Positions 33,948-46,732 of a stretch of 64,000 bases of DNA are shown piece by piece. The stretch lies in NCBI GenBank assembly GCA_001899205.1, contig MKVL01000005.1, forward strand, positions 59,335 to 123,334, written 5' to 3'. This DNA comes from Mesorhizobium sp. 65-26 (GTDB lineage: Bacteria; Pseudomonadota; Alphaproteobacteria; Rhizobiales; Rhizobiaceae). Numbering within the stretch: the first letter of the stretch is position 1; the number at the start of each line of letters is the position of its first letter. The notes under the pieces are model-generated. The model searched no databases. It was not told the DNA's origin and worked only from the letters and a program-made list of their open reading frames with translations. A program made the position numbers and the translations under genes.

Positions 33948-34615
33948 GCCGGTCTCATGAGATAGCCGACGCCGCGCATGCTATGGATCGTTACCCCGGC
34001 GTCCGTTTCCACGAGCTTCCGGCGAAGTCGCGAGACGTGGGAATCGAGCGCGTTCGACTGTATCTCGTCGTCGAAATTGTAGACGGCCTCCTCCAGCGCC
34101 GAGCGCAGCACCGTGCGGCCCTGACGTCGGACAAGCGCCTCCAGGACGAGCAGTTCGCGTCGCGGCAGTTCCAGCGGTTTGCCATTCACGAACACTTCGC
34201 GGCTGTCGAGGCTGAACTCGAGCGCGCCGATGCGGACGACGAGCGCGTTCATCGTGGGAGGGCGTCGAAGCAGCGCCCGCACGCGGGCCAGCAATTCCTC
34301 GACGGCGAAGGGCTTGGCCAGATAGTCGTCGGCGCCCCTGTCGAGCCCGTGCACGCGGTCGGCGACGGTTCCTTGCGCGGTGAGCACGATGACCGGCGTC
34401 TTCGAGCCGATCGAACGCAGGTGGAGAATGAGCGATAGACCGTCGCCGTCCGGAAGCTGGCGGTCCAGCACGATGACGTCATGGACGTTGTCGCGCGCCG
34501 CATCCTCGGCGATGGCGAGCGTCGCCGCATGGTCGACGATGATGTCGTAGCGCGACAGGGCCGCAGTCAGCGCATCGGCCATTTGCGGTTCGTCCTCGAC
34601 CAGAAGCAGACGCAT
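33941..34615 (-). CDS. OmpR/PhoB-family response regulator
   Basis: A 224-residue regulator. The receiver domain (1-115) has the acidic pair in LLLVEDEPQ, phospho-acceptor D51 (VIVLDRQLPDGDG) and the Lys in FAVEELL-linked AKPF. A winged-helix DNA-binding domain follows (about 125-222). ATG 34615 begins the receiver; an upstream in-frame start would add seven residues. It is co-transcribed with the kinase. Direct repeats of ATGCAG 11 and 9 bases apart lie upstream at 34719-34744 and may be its own binding site. Confidence 0.9.
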   Translation of the reverse strand: MRLLLVEDEPQMADALTAALSRYDIIVDHAATLAIAEDAARDNVHDVIVLDRQLPDGDGLSLILHLRSIGSKTPVIVLTAQGTVADRVHGLDRGADDYLAKPFAVEELLARVRALLRRPPTMNALVVRIGALEFSLDSREVFVNGKPLELPRRELLVLEALVRRQGRTVLRSALEEAVYNFDDEIQSNALDSHVSRLRRKLVETDAGVTIHSMRGVGYLMRPAC

Positions 34616-34717
34616 TGTCGAATCCCCGTGTTTCAACCGGACATCTCCCGCCAGACCATTGCGGGAGCATTACGGCCAGGCACCCCTTCATGAAAGCGAC
34701 GGAGCCTATCCACACGT

Positions 34718-34744
34718 AATGCAGCCGCAATGCAGCGCATGCAG
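34718..34744. promoter_or_regulatory. ATGCAG direct repeats, candidate response-regulator site
   Basis: AATGCAG occurs at 34718 and again at 34729, 11 bases apart, and CATGCAG at 34738. Tandem repeats at about 11-base spacing are the usual layout of OmpR/PhoB-type sites. They lie between the divergent response-regulator and lipoprotein genes, so they could control both. Confidence 0.4.
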
Positions 34745-34783
34745 ACAAGCGCAAGGGAGCCTCACAGCGAGGAATTCGCAGAC

Positions 34784-35236
34784 ATGACCAGGCTTGGCAG
34801 CGCTTTGGCGCTCATCCTTTGCGCCGCGACGCTCAGCGCGTGTGTCGACACCGACGACTACCGCGATCGCCCTTGGCGCGCTCGCCATTGGCGTGACCAT
34901 GGCCGAGACGGACCATGGCGACCGGATCGTCCCTGGCGTCCCGATGGGCCATGGCGGCCGGATAGGCCGGATCGTCCCGACCGACCGGACAGGCCGGATA
35001 GACCCGGCCGTCCGGACAGGCCAAGCCGTCCGGACAGACCTGACCGTCCGGGATGGCCGGATGGGCCGCGACCGCGCGATCCCGATTGCCGTGGCGGGCC
35101 GGCGACGACGCCATCGCCCGATTGCATCGACCGCTCCGAACCCCGCCCGAGCGGACCGGACTGCCTTGGCGGTCCCGCGACCACACCATCGCCCGATTGC
35201 ATCGAACCCCGCCGCCCGCGCCGGCTGCCTTCATGA
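34784..35236 (+). CDS. Repeat-rich (RPD)n lipoprotein
   Basis: A 150-residue protein. A lipoprotein signal (ALALILCAATLSAC, lipobox LSAC) is followed by a Trp/Arg/His segment, then RPWRPDGPWRPD units passing into about a dozen RPD/RPG triplets (about residues 45-95). Next come two copies of a GGPATTPSPDCI block spaced by about 20 residues (about 104-140). The low-complexity part should be extended and highly charged, suited to spanning periplasm or binding anionic polymers. ATG 34784 is chosen because it starts the signal. The neighbouring divergent two-component system suggests regulated expression. No known family is recognised. Confidence 0.7.
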   Translation: MTRLGSALALILCAATLSACVDTDDYRDRPWRARHWRDHGRDGPWRPDRPWRPDGPWRPDRPDRPDRPDRPDRPGRPDRPSRPDRPDRPGWPDGPRPRDPDCRGGPATTPSPDCIDRSEPRPSGPDCLGGPATTPSPDCIEPRRPRRLPS

Positions 35237-35349
35237 TCTGGGCCTCGCGGCGCGGGTCAGCCGACCACTGATCCCGACCGCCCCCGCGATCGGCAACCAA
35301 CCCGTTCCGGCCGCGCCTCCAGCCGGAACGATCGGCCGGCTTCGAGAGA

Positions 35350-36012
35350 TCAATCCCCTGCCGGCAGCGTATAGGCCAGCGCCAGGATTTTTGCCGTCAC
35401 GCTGAAGCGAACGCTCGACTTGACACCGTGCGACGTGACGGCCTCGCCCGCTTCGAGATCGACGGCGATGTCCTCAAAGCCGAGCACGTGGCCATCGAGC
35501 GGAAACGACGCCTTGTAGGCAGCTTCCTTGACCGCGAACAGAATGCGGCCGGCGATGCCGGGATCGAATCCGCCGACGCGATCCCTCGGCGTCATCACCA
35601 GATCCCGAAGGCCGTCGGGCAACGGCGAGGCGGGCTCGATATCGACGCCGACGCTTCCGACCGCGCCGGATCGCGCGGCAACGGCCACGGCCATCTCTTC
35701 GTCATGCGCGATGGAACCGGCGATACCCTCCGGCCAGATGGGATTTCCCAGGAGGCCCCGCGCTACGGCCATATCGGCGCATTGCAGTCGTTGCAGCAAC
35801 TCATGCGCAATCTGGCGGCCCGCCCCGCTGGCACTGCGCGCCCGGCTTTCGCGCGTGAGGATGGAGGCGCTTTCCGCCGGCAGGAAATGTCGTTCGTCGT
35901 CGGCACGGATGACGCGGCAGCCAGCGATAAGGCCCGGGGGCGCCAGGGCGGCCAATGCGCGCTCGACCGCCTTCTCGATCTCCGGCGATGCCCCGTCCGG
36001 TCGCGTGCTCAA
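35350..36012 (-). CDS. 4'-phosphopantetheinyl transferase (EntD/Sfp type)
   Basis: A 220-residue PPTase. The signature blocks are VGVDIEP (Mg-binding Asp, Glu), an acidic/basic middle, and FAVKEAAYKASFP (the WxxKEAxxK-type motif); SIAHDEEMAVA is the EntD-like N-terminal motif. It moves phosphopantetheine from CoA to a carrier-protein serine. It is the third gene of an operon whose first gene encodes a carrier domain (NRPS at 36481-40551), so that T domain is the expected target. One base separates it from the acetyltransferase gene. Confidence 0.9.
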   Translation of the reverse strand: MSTRPDGASPEIEKAVERALAALAPPGLIAGCRVIRADDERHFLPAESASILTRESRARSASGAGRQIAHELLQRLQCADMAVARGLLGNPIWPEGIAGSIAHDEEMAVAVAARSGAVGSVGVDIEPASPLPDGLRDLVMTPRDRVGGFDPGIAGRILFAVKEAAYKASFPLDGHVLGFEDIAVDLEAGEAVTSHGVKSSVRFSVTAKILALAYTLPAGD

Positions 36013-36013
36013 C

Positions 36014-36480
36014 TCATCCGCCCAATTCGAGCATCGCGATCATCTCGCCATCCTCGTCCAACCCGTTCTCGACGAAGCCGAAGCTGGCGTAAAGCCGGCG
36101 CGCGGCGGCGTTCTCGGGTTCATAGCAAATCGAAACGTGGCGCGTGCGGGCGAGGCCGGCGATCTCTTCCAGCACCCTAGAGACCGCGGCCCGGCCGAAA
36201 CCCCTGCCCTGTTCGCGACGGTCGATCATGAAGCGATAGATGATCGCCTCGTCCTCGTCCTCGGGCACGCTGTACATCAGAAAGCCGACGACGCGCCCGT
36301 CCGCGACAACGGCCCGGGCGATGGCCTCGTTGTCGTGGCGGGCCTCGGCCAGCGACTCGGCGTTGGAGGCGACGAACCCCTGCTGCTCCGGCAACAGTTC
36401 GAGCGCCAGGATCGCCGCCCGATTGCCCTTGCCGACGGGCTCCAGCGTGACCGACGGAGCACCAGCGCCGGCAGGGCTGC

Positions 36481-36484
<4 letters not shown>
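36014..36484 (-). CDS. GNAT family N-acetyltransferase
   Basis: A 156-residue GNAT enzyme. The acetyl-CoA binding motif is DRREQGRGFGRAAVSRVLEEI, followed by CYEPENAAARRLYASFGFVENG, resembling SpeG/diamine-acetyltransferase-like proteins. Its start overlaps the NRPS stop by three bases, so it is co-translated. In this operon it might acetylate a basic amino acid, polyamine or the polymer product for self-protection; this is inference. Confidence 0.85.
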
Positions 36485-40551
<4,067 letters not shown>

Positions 40552-40828
40552 TGGGGACCCCGCGAGTTCGTGTTCGCTCGCACTATGCCGCGTTTTGCGA
40601 AAAGACAATAAGCTGGTGATGTTGGGCCAGTTGATATGCCTTTGCGGCCAATTTGAGATGTTGCGGCCATCGGGACAGGTCATCCGGCTGGATTGTGGCG
40701 GCGACGGCGTGATTGCATGCCTATGCGACATATATAAAACAGCCCGAAACCTGATCTCGAATTCCTACGCGATCCGCGACTAACTGGTCGCGGCTCCGCG
40801 TCGAGCCGGAACGACAGGCTGATTTTCG

Positions 40829-41143
40829 ATGAACATGAGATCCCATTCCGTCTGGCTGGGCGCGAAAGCCGGCCGGTCCCTGCCGATCGAATATTTCGTC
40901 CTTGTCGAGCCGAAGGCACATGGCGACATCATCGGGCAACTGGCAGGCCAGCCGATCCATGACATGGTGGTCGACGCAAGCGGCTCCCGGTATCACTTCG
41001 TCGGCGTTGCGCCGCGCGATGGTCGCGGCCGCTTCGATGTTGAGGCTTTGCGCAAGGGCGAATGGATCGTCCAGCCGGGGCTCGTCTACGCCGCCGACCT
41101 GCCTTCCAAGCCATCCGGATCAGCCCGCCGCGACCGCTTCTGA
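40829..41143 (+). CDS. Conserved hypothetical protein
   Basis: A 104-residue soluble protein (start ATG 40829; 40835 is an alternative). The sequence looks protein-like (RSLPIEYFVLVEPKAHGDI, then GSRYHFVGVAPRDGRGRFD) but I recognise no family. It is divergent from the NRPS gene and convergent with dapA, whose 3' end it overlaps by 24 bases. Function unknown. Confidence 0.55.
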   Translation: MNMRSHSVWLGAKAGRSLPIEYFVLVEPKAHGDIIGQLAGQPIHDMVVDASGSRYHFVGVAPRDGRGRFDVEALRKGEWIVQPGLVYAADLPSKPSGSARRDRF

Positions 41144-42055
41144 GGGCACCGTTTCGCAAGCTCCGCCGCCCAGTTCGGACATGGCCCGCCGAACGGCCTG
41201 CGCCGTCGACGCAAGAGCCGGCGTCAACGGCAATCTGACATCGGGGCTGAGCCCGAGGGCAAGGTGCAAGGCATATTTGACCGCGACTGGGTTGGTCTCC
41301 AGTTCCAGCGCGGCGATCAACGGCCGCAGGCGCTGATGGACTGCCCGGGCAGAATGCGGATCATCCCGCCTGCAGGCGTCGTGCATCTCCACACACAGCC
41401 TCGGGGCGACATTGGCGACCACCGATATGGTGCCGCGCCCGCCCATCGTATTGAAGCCGAAGCATGTCGCGTCATGACCGGACAGCCATATGAAACGCCG
41501 CCTCAGCACGGCCGGAACGGACGAGAACCTGCCGAGGTCGCCGGTGGCGTCCTTGATGCCGACTATGGCCGGGATCCGCGCGAGGCGCTCGATCGTTTCC
41601 GGCGCGAGATCGACGCCGGTCCGCGCCGGAACGTTGTAGACGATGATCGGAATGTCGACCTCGGCCGCCACGGCTTCGAAATGGCGGAAGATGCCCTCCT
41701 GGCTGGGCCGGCTGTAATACGGCGTCACGACCAGCACGGCGTCGGCGCCCAGCGCCTCGGCGGCGGACGAAAAAGCGACCGTCGTCTTCGTGTCGTTGGT
41801 GCCGGTGCCGACCACCACGGGAATCCCGCCGTCGGCTTTACCGACGCAGAGCGCGATGATGTCCAGTCGTTCTTCCCAGGACAGGGTCGGCGCCTCACCC
41901 GTGGTTCCGCAGGCGACCAGCCCGTCGACCCCCTGCCCGATCTGCCAGTCCACCAGCATCGCCAGTTGCTCCAGATCGACCTTGCCGTTCCTGAAGGGCG
42001 TGACCAGCGCGGTCATCGCGCCGCCGAGCCTCGACCTTGTCTGTTCGGGTGTCAT
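41120..42055 (-). CDS. dapA: 4-hydroxy-tetrahydrodipicolinate synthase (DapA-like)
   Basis: A 311-residue NAL/DapA aldolase. CGTTGEAPTLS carries the paired Thr, IIVYNVPARTG the catalytic Tyr140 and Arg, and IVGIKDATGD the Schiff-base Lys168. All DapA hallmarks are present, so the lysine-pathway reaction (pyruvate + aspartate semialdehyde) is likely; other NAL enzymes cannot be excluded. ATG 42055 has AAGGAG eight bases upstream. It sits next to the poly-lysine-synthetase-like NRPS on the same strand and could feed its amino-acid supply. Whether another dapA exists elsewhere cannot be seen. Confidence 0.88.
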   Translation of the reverse strand: MTPEQTRSRLGGAMTALVTPFRNGKVDLEQLAMLVDWQIGQGVDGLVACGTTGEAPTLSWEERLDIIALCVGKADGGIPVVVGTGTNDTKTTVAFSSAAEALGADAVLVVTPYYSRPSQEGIFRHFEAVAAEVDIPIIVYNVPARTGVDLAPETIERLARIPAIVGIKDATGDLGRFSSVPAVLRRRFIWLSGHDATCFGFNTMGGRGTISVVANVAPRLCVEMHDACRRDDPHSARAVHQRLRPLIAALELETNPVAVKYALHLALGLSPDVRLPLTPALASTAQAVRRAMSELGGGACETVPSEAVAAG

Positions 42056-42422
42056 GGATTTCTCCTTGGCATTTTCCATGGTGTTCGAGGCGGGAGGACA
42101 GCAACGCCGACAGGACCGCCGCCGGCAGGTCTCCATGTTCACTGCTGGATCTCCTCGCGCCGCGCTCCGTTCGAAGGATGCAACGCCAGCGACCGCCTGC
42201 CTTGCCGGCCCATGCCACCGACAAGCCGGGCGCGGCGTGGGCGGCAAGCAGCAGTGTCGCGTCGAGCATGGCGCCGGCTTCGACAAGGCGGCCAAAGCGG
42301 CGGCCTTGCGCCGATGCCTTGTCGAGCGCGAGGCTCGACGCGGCCTGCCATAGCTGGTGTTCGAGCAGCCTGCTCACGTCTTTCAGGCGATCGAGCAGGT
42401 CCGCGATATCGGGATCGTCCAT
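41895..42422 (-). CDS. Possible hypothetical protein overlapping the dapA start
   Basis: A 175-codon frame. The first 85 residues (MDDPDIADLLDRLKDVSRLL... RRFGRLVEAGAMLDATLLLAAH) look like a genuine helical protein, but the frame runs about 160 bases into dapA, and the last part reads as dapA out of frame. It may be a real gene with a decayed or shifted 3' end. Only a weak GGAG lies upstream. No family recognised. Confidence 0.35.
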   Translation of the reverse strand: MDDPDIADLLDRLKDVSRLLEHQLWQAASSLALDKASAQGRRFGRLVEAGAMLDATLLLAAHAAPGLSVAWAGKAGGRWRCILRTERGARRSSSEHGDLPAAVLSALLSSRLEHHGKCQGEIHDTRTDKVEARRRDDRAGHALQERQGRSGATGDAGGLADRAGGRRAGRLRNHG

Positions 42423-42464
42423 GATCCAAACCGCTCCATGAGAGAAGGAAGCGGATGCGAACCG

Positions 42465-42680
42465 TCAGCCGAACAGGGACAGCCTGACGCTCGGCGGGGC
42501 AAAGCGGATCGCCCCCGCCCGATGGTCGCTTTCCATCGCGGCAAAACGCACCGCGGCATTCCTGTCGGCGAAGACGCCACCGGTCAGCCCCTGTTCATCG
42601 CGGGCGATCCAGTGGCCGTCGCCGTCGCGTCCGACCACGAACCGGTGCGGGACGTCGGCGGAAGCATGAAGGTTGGACAT
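42465..42680 (-). CDS. Small hypothetical protein
   Basis: A 71-residue protein starting MSNLHASADVPHRFVVGRDG with a strong AAGGAG ribosome site seven bases before the ATG. The middle (GHWIARDEQGLTGGVFADRNAAVRFA) resembles short DUF2188-like proteins that occur singly in rhizobia. No signal or membrane segment. Function unknown. Confidence 0.6.
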   Translation of the reverse strand: MSNLHASADVPHRFVVGRDGDGHWIARDEQGLTGGVFADRNAAVRFAAMESDHRAGAIRFAPPSVRLSLFG

Positions 42681-42705
42681 CGTCTTCTCCTTGGCTCGCA
42701 AGCAA

Positions 42706-42891
42706 TCAGGAAACCAGGGCCGCGATAGCCGCCGCGCCGAGCAGCGCGCCTGCAACCAGAAGCCACCAGACGGGCGTAAAGGGCTTGATTGGCCGGGTCG
42801 GCCGGCGCCTGTCGTTGGCCGGGCGCCGATCAAGCCGCGACACCGGCATCGAGCGATGGCTGGGCATGTCGAGCCCGTCTGAGAGGAACAT
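42706..42891 (-). CDS. Small membrane protein
   Basis: A 61-residue protein (start ATG 42891; 42867 is an alternative). It has an Arg/Pro-rich N-terminal half and one C-terminal helix (PVWWLLVAGALLGAAAIAALVS) ending in the stop. It is probably a tail-anchored inner-membrane peptide. It ends 25 bases before the preceding small gene on the same strand and could be co-transcribed with it. Function unknown. Confidence 0.5.
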   Translation of the reverse strand: MFLSDGLDMPSHRSMPVSRLDRRPANDRRRPTRPIKPFTPVWWLLVAGALLGAAAIAALVS

Positions 42892-43092
42892 TGCAGACTT
42901 CCTTCTATCCGGAACGGTCGCCGGGCCGGCGACCGCTTCACAGCGGACCGGAGGAGTGCCCCCGAAGCCGCCATGACCGGGAAGATAAAAGCCCCCGCAT
43001 TTGTATTCGAGGCGGCGTGGCATCCAAAAATATAGGAAAGTCATATGTTTATCTCGCGCGCGTATAAACGCGCGCGGCACCAAGGGCGCAGG

Positions 43093-44751
43093 TCACGCCA
43101 GGGCGCCAGCCGCCGCCCGGCCGGCGCCGCGGCCGGAAAAGATGCAGCCGCCGAGGAAGGTGCCCTCGAGCGCCGCGTAGCCATGCACGCCACCGCCGCC
43201 GAAGCCGGCCACCTCGCCGACGGCGTATAGGCCCGGCACCGGCTGCCCCCCGGCATCGAGCACGCGGCTGTCGAGGTCGGTCTGCAGGCCGCCCAGCGTC
43301 TTGCGGGTGAGGATGTTGAGGCGCACGGCGATCAGCGGCCCGTTTGCCGGGTCGAGTATCCTGTGTGGCCTGGCGGTGCGGATCAGCCTGTCGCCGAGAT
43401 AGGCGCGGGCGCCGCGCAGCGCCGTGATCTGAGCGTCCTTGGAAAACGGATTGTCGAGCTGCATGTCGCGGGCACGGATCTCGCGCTCGACCTGGGCGAG
43501 ATCGAGCAAAGGCTCGCCGCCGGCAAGCGCGTTCATGCGCGCCACCAGCGTCGCAAGGTCGGCCTCGACAATGAAATCCTCGCCCTTTTCCATGAAGGCC
43601 TTCACCGGGCCTGGAATGCCCGATGTCGCGCGGCCCAGCACCTGCCGCCAGCTTTTTCCGGTGAGGTCCGGGTTTTGCTCCGAGCCCGACAGCGCGAACT
43701 CCTTGCGGATGATCTTCTGCGTCAGGATGAACCAGGAATGGTCGAAGCCCGTGGCCATGATGTGGCTGAGCGTGGCGAGCGTATCAAAGCCGGGATAGAG
43801 CGGCACCGGCAGGCGTTTTCCGCGCGCGTCGAGCCAGACGGAGGACGGCCCGGGCAGGATGCGGATCGCGTGGTCCGTCCAGATCGGCGCCCAGTTCCTG
43901 ATGCCTTCGACATAGTGCCACATGCGGTCGCGGTTGATGATCGACCCACCGGCCGCCTCCGTGATCGCCAGCATGCGGCCGTCGACATGGTCGGGCACGC
44001 CGGTGATCATGCGCTTCGGCGGCGCGCCCAATCGTTGCGGCCAGTTCCTGCGCACCAGCTCGTGGTTGGCACCAATGCCGCCGGAGGCGACGATCACCGC
44101 TTGAGCGTGCAATTCGAAATCGCCGACGACTTCGCGCGCGCTCTTGCGGCCGCGCTCGACCACGCTCGCTTCCAGCACCTCGCCGCGCACGCCGGTGACG
44201 GCGTTTCCGGTGCGGATGAGCTCGCTGACCCGATGGCGGAACCTGAACTGGACGAGGCCGCGTTTCCGCGCCTCACGCACCCGCAGGACGAAAGGTTCGA
44301 GCACGCCGGGGCCGGTGCCCCAGGTGATGTGGAAACGCGGCACCGAATTGCCGTGGCCGGTGGCGTTGCCGCCGCCGCGCTCGGCCCAGCCGACCACGGG
44401 AAAGAATTTCAGACCTCGCTCGATCAGCCAGGCTCGCTTCTCGCCGGCGGCGAAATCGACATAGGCTTCGGCCCATTTGCGCGGCCAGAAATCCTCCGGT
44501 CGATCGAAGGCGGCCGTGCCCATCCAGTCTTCGAGCGCAAGATCGTGGGAATCGCGGATGCGCATGCGCCGCTGTTCCGGCGAATCGACCAGGAAAAGCC
44601 CGCCGAACGACCAGAAGGCCTGGCCACCCAGCGACTGTTCCGGCTCCTGGTCGACGATGATGACCTTCCTGCCGGCCGCGGCCAGTTCCGCCGCGGCGAC
44701 GAGGCCGGCCAGTCCGGCGCCGACAATGATCACGTCCGCGTCGTCAGCCAT
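43093..44751 (-). CDS. FAD-binding dehydrogenase (KstD/fumarate-reductase-like)
   Basis: A 552-residue flavoprotein. The N-terminal dinucleotide fold is DVIIVGAGLAGLVAAAELAAAGRKVIIVDQE, and the C-terminal FAD signature is VPGLYAVGEVAGFGGGGVHGYAALEGTFLGGCIFSGR, as in ketosteroid-dehydrogenase/fumarate-reductase-like proteins. The substrate is unknown. It is on the same strand as the Gfo/Idh/MocA gene 66 bases upstream, so the two may form a unit. Confidence 0.88.
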   Translation of the reverse strand: MADDADVIIVGAGLAGLVAAAELAAAGRKVIIVDQEPEQSLGGQAFWSFGGLFLVDSPEQRRMRIRDSHDLALEDWMGTAAFDRPEDFWPRKWAEAYVDFAAGEKRAWLIERGLKFFPVVGWAERGGGNATGHGNSVPRFHITWGTGPGVLEPFVLRVREARKRGLVQFRFRHRVSELIRTGNAVTGVRGEVLEASVVERGRKSAREVVGDFELHAQAVIVASGGIGANHELVRRNWPQRLGAPPKRMITGVPDHVDGRMLAITEAAGGSIINRDRMWHYVEGIRNWAPIWTDHAIRILPGPSSVWLDARGKRLPVPLYPGFDTLATLSHIMATGFDHSWFILTQKIIRKEFALSGSEQNPDLTGKSWRQVLGRATSGIPGPVKAFMEKGEDFIVEADLATLVARMNALAGGEPLLDLAQVEREIRARDMQLDNPFSKDAQITALRGARAYLGDRLIRTARPHRILDPANGPLIAVRLNILTRKTLGGLQTDLDSRVLDAGGQPVPGLYAVGEVAGFGGGGVHGYAALEGTFLGGCIFSGRGAGRAAAGALA

Positions 44752-44817
44752 CGCTCCCTACTTGCCTTGAGCGCGATCTTGTCCAAACCAGCCCCACCGT
44801 TCGGGATCGAGGCCAGG

Positions 44818-45804
44818 CTAGACGGTTTCCCAGCCTTCCTTGTTGCCCGCGCGGAAGACGGCGTCGATGACCTTCTGGTTGAGGATCGACTCCTCCAGCG
44901 TGAAGACGCGCTCCTTGCCGCCGTGCGCCGCCCTGGCGAAGGTCTCGACCTCCAGCCGGTACTGCTGCGTGCCGGGGAAACGGAACACCTGCGCCTCGGT
45001 GTGGTTCTGATTGTGCAGTTCGATGCGGTGGTGATCGTAGAGCCCGGCATTGAACGGCGAAAAAACCTCGATGAAGCCCTTCTCGCCGTGGAACACCATC
45101 ACCTGCCGCGCCGCCATCTGCGTCGAGAGGTAGAACGACAGTTCGAAGTCGCCGAAATCGGCGCGCACCGAGGAATAGATGTCCGTGCCGAAGGTCTTGT
45201 CGCGCTCGATCGTCGCCTGCACGCGCAGCGGCTCCTTGCCGGTCGAAAAGCGCGTCGACACCGTCGGGTAGACGCCGATGTCGGGCAATGCGCCGCCGCC
45301 GAGGTCGAGCTGGTTGCGCATGTTCCTGGGGTCGACATTGTAGTAGGAGAACGCGCCCTGCACATGGCGCAGCCGGCCGATGGCGCCGCTGGCGATGAGG
45401 TCGCGCACCTTGATCCATTGCGGATGGTAGATGACCATGAAGGCTTCGCAGACCAGCACCTTCTTCTGGTCGCGCAGCTTGATCAGCGGGGCAATGTCCT
45501 TGGCGTCGAGCGCCAGCGGTTTCTCGACCAGAACGTGCTTGCCCGCCTCGATCGCCTTCGCCGCCCATTCGACATGCTGCGAGGTCGGCAGCGGGATGTA
45601 GACGCCGTCGACCTCCTTGGAGGCGAGCAGTTCTTCGTAGGAGCCGAAGGCGTGCGGCGCGCCGAAGCGGTCGGCCAGCGCGCGGGCCTTCGCAAGATCG
45701 CGGCTGGCGATCGCCGACAGCACGCCGTTCTCCGCCTCAACGATCGCCGGCAACAGATGCTCGCGGCCGATCTTGGCCGTCGACAGAACACCCCATCGGA
45801 ACAT
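44818..45804 (-). CDS. Gfo/Idh/MocA family oxidoreductase
   Basis: A 328-residue NAD(P)-dependent oxidoreductase. The Rossmann N-terminus is [19 protein letters not shown], the EKP motif is [12 protein letters not shown], and the C-terminal Gfo/Idh domain includes [15 protein letters not shown]. It probably acts on a sugar, inositol or diol such as in D-xylose-dehydrogenase-like relatives; the substrate is unknown. ATG 45804 has a GGGAG site. An adjacent in-frame GTG is one codon upstream. Confidence 0.88.
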   Translation of the reverse strand: MFRWGVLSTAKIGREHLLPAIVEAENGVLSAIASRDLAKARALADRFGAPHAFGSYEELLASKEVDGVYIPLPTSQHVEWAAKAIEAGKHVLVEKPLALDAKDIAPLIKLRDQKKVLVCEAFMVIYHPQWIKVRDLIASGAIGRLRHVQGAFSYYNVDPRNMRNQLDLGGGALPDIGVYPTVSTRFSTGKEPLRVQATIERDKTFGTDIYSSVRADFGDFELSFYLSTQMAARQVMVFHGEKGFIEVFSPFNAGLYDHHRIELHNQNHTEAQVFRFPGTQQYRLEVETFARAAHGGKERVFTLEESILNQKVIDAVFRAGNKEGWETV

Positions 45805-45879
45805 CACGCTTCTCCCTGTCGGTTTACAGGCGACGAGGTTTGCCTGAAATCCCGGGAAAAGCCAATGCGGGAGGCAGCG

Positions 45880-46112
45880 CGCCCTTCCTCGCCCCACGCA
45901 GTGGGGAGAGGTGGCCCGGCGAAGCCGGGACGGAGAGGGGCCTTCGTAGAGAGCCAGCCTTGATCACTTCATGGTTGCGCGGGCTCACGCATGCCCGTCT
46001 CAGCTTCGCTCTTGAACAACTCTGCCGTCGCGGAGGGTGTCCCCCCGCTCCGTCTCGGGCTTCGCCCGAGCCACCTCTCCCCCGGCTTTGTCGGGGAGAG
46101 GAAAGGCGCTGT
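45880..46112. repeat. Intergenic palindromic repeat (type B)
   Basis: The 310 bases between the Gfo/Idh and yceI genes are mostly a composite inverted element. The left module contains CCCCACGCAGTGGGG, GAGAGGTGGC and CCGGCGAAGCCGG hairpins; the right module has CGGGCTTCGCCCG, GCCACCTCTCCCC and CCCCCGGCTTTGTCGGGG. The modules are in opposite orientation around about 90 bases of other DNA. The design matches type A elements but the sequence differs. Confidence 0.75.
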
Positions 46113-46114
46113 GC

Positions 46115-46690
46115 CTAACCTCGCCTGCCCATCAACGTCATGTCGAAATTGACGACGTTCGAGTAAAGCGGCGTGCCGACATCCATGCCGTAGCGCGACC
46201 TCAACACCTTGCCGGTGACGTGGAACTTGATGGTTCCACCCTTCAGTCCGTCGAGCTCGGCGCTGAACTTTTCCGGAAACGTCCTGCCGCGCGCCGTCAG
46301 CCGCCCGGTGACGAGCGCCGTCGTGTCGCCCGTGCGCGTCACGCTGGTCGAGCGGAACTGGATCTCCGGATTGTTGGTCGCGTCGAACACCGCGTCGGAG
46401 CGCAGGAAAGCGTCTATGCGGCCCTGCCCGGTGCCGACGCTCTCGGGATAGATGGTGAGGTCGACCTTCGAGCGCCCGACATCGCCATTATCGATGCGGA
46501 TCGTGCCCTTGAAGCGGCCGAAGGTGCCGTCGAAGCCGCCGCCGCCGGCTTTGCCTATGGTGAAGCGGATCGAGGAACCCGAGGGGTTGATCGTGTAGCT
46601 GCCGGCGGCGTCGCTCAGCGCCACCGCCGCCGCGGCGGGCACGGCAAGGCATGCGGCAAAAGCCGCCAATCCGAGAATTCGCGCATGCAT
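46115..46690 (-). CDS. yceI: YceI family periplasmic protein
   Basis: A 191-residue protein with a Sec signal (LGLAAFAACLAVPAAAA). It has the YceI lipocalin-like beta-barrel pattern: SSIRFTIGKAGGGGFDGTFGRFKGTI, ... VDLTIYPESVGTG, ... FRSTSVTRTGDTTALVTGRLTARGRT. YceI proteins bind isoprenoid-type lipids in the periplasm. The cytochrome b561 gene precedes it by 42 bases on the same strand, a common rhizobial pair. Confidence 0.9.
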   Translation of the reverse strand: MHARILGLAAFAACLAVPAAAAVALSDAAGSYTINPSGSSIRFTIGKAGGGGFDGTFGRFKGTIRIDNGDVGRSKVDLTIYPESVGTGQGRIDAFLRSDAVFDATNNPEIQFRSTSVTRTGDTTALVTGRLTARGRTFPEKFSAELDGLKGGTIKFHVTGKVLRSRYGMDVGTPLYSNVVNFDMTLMGRRG

Positions 46691-46732
46691 GGGTTTTTCC
46701 TTCCGGAGATGCGCATCTGCTGCGTTCTCGCC

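Noticed and set aside
34794-35405. Alternative 203-codon frame through the RPD repeats
   Set aside because: Repeat DNA keeps several frames open. Only the frame from 34784 has a lipoprotein signal and ends cleanly after the repeat blocks.
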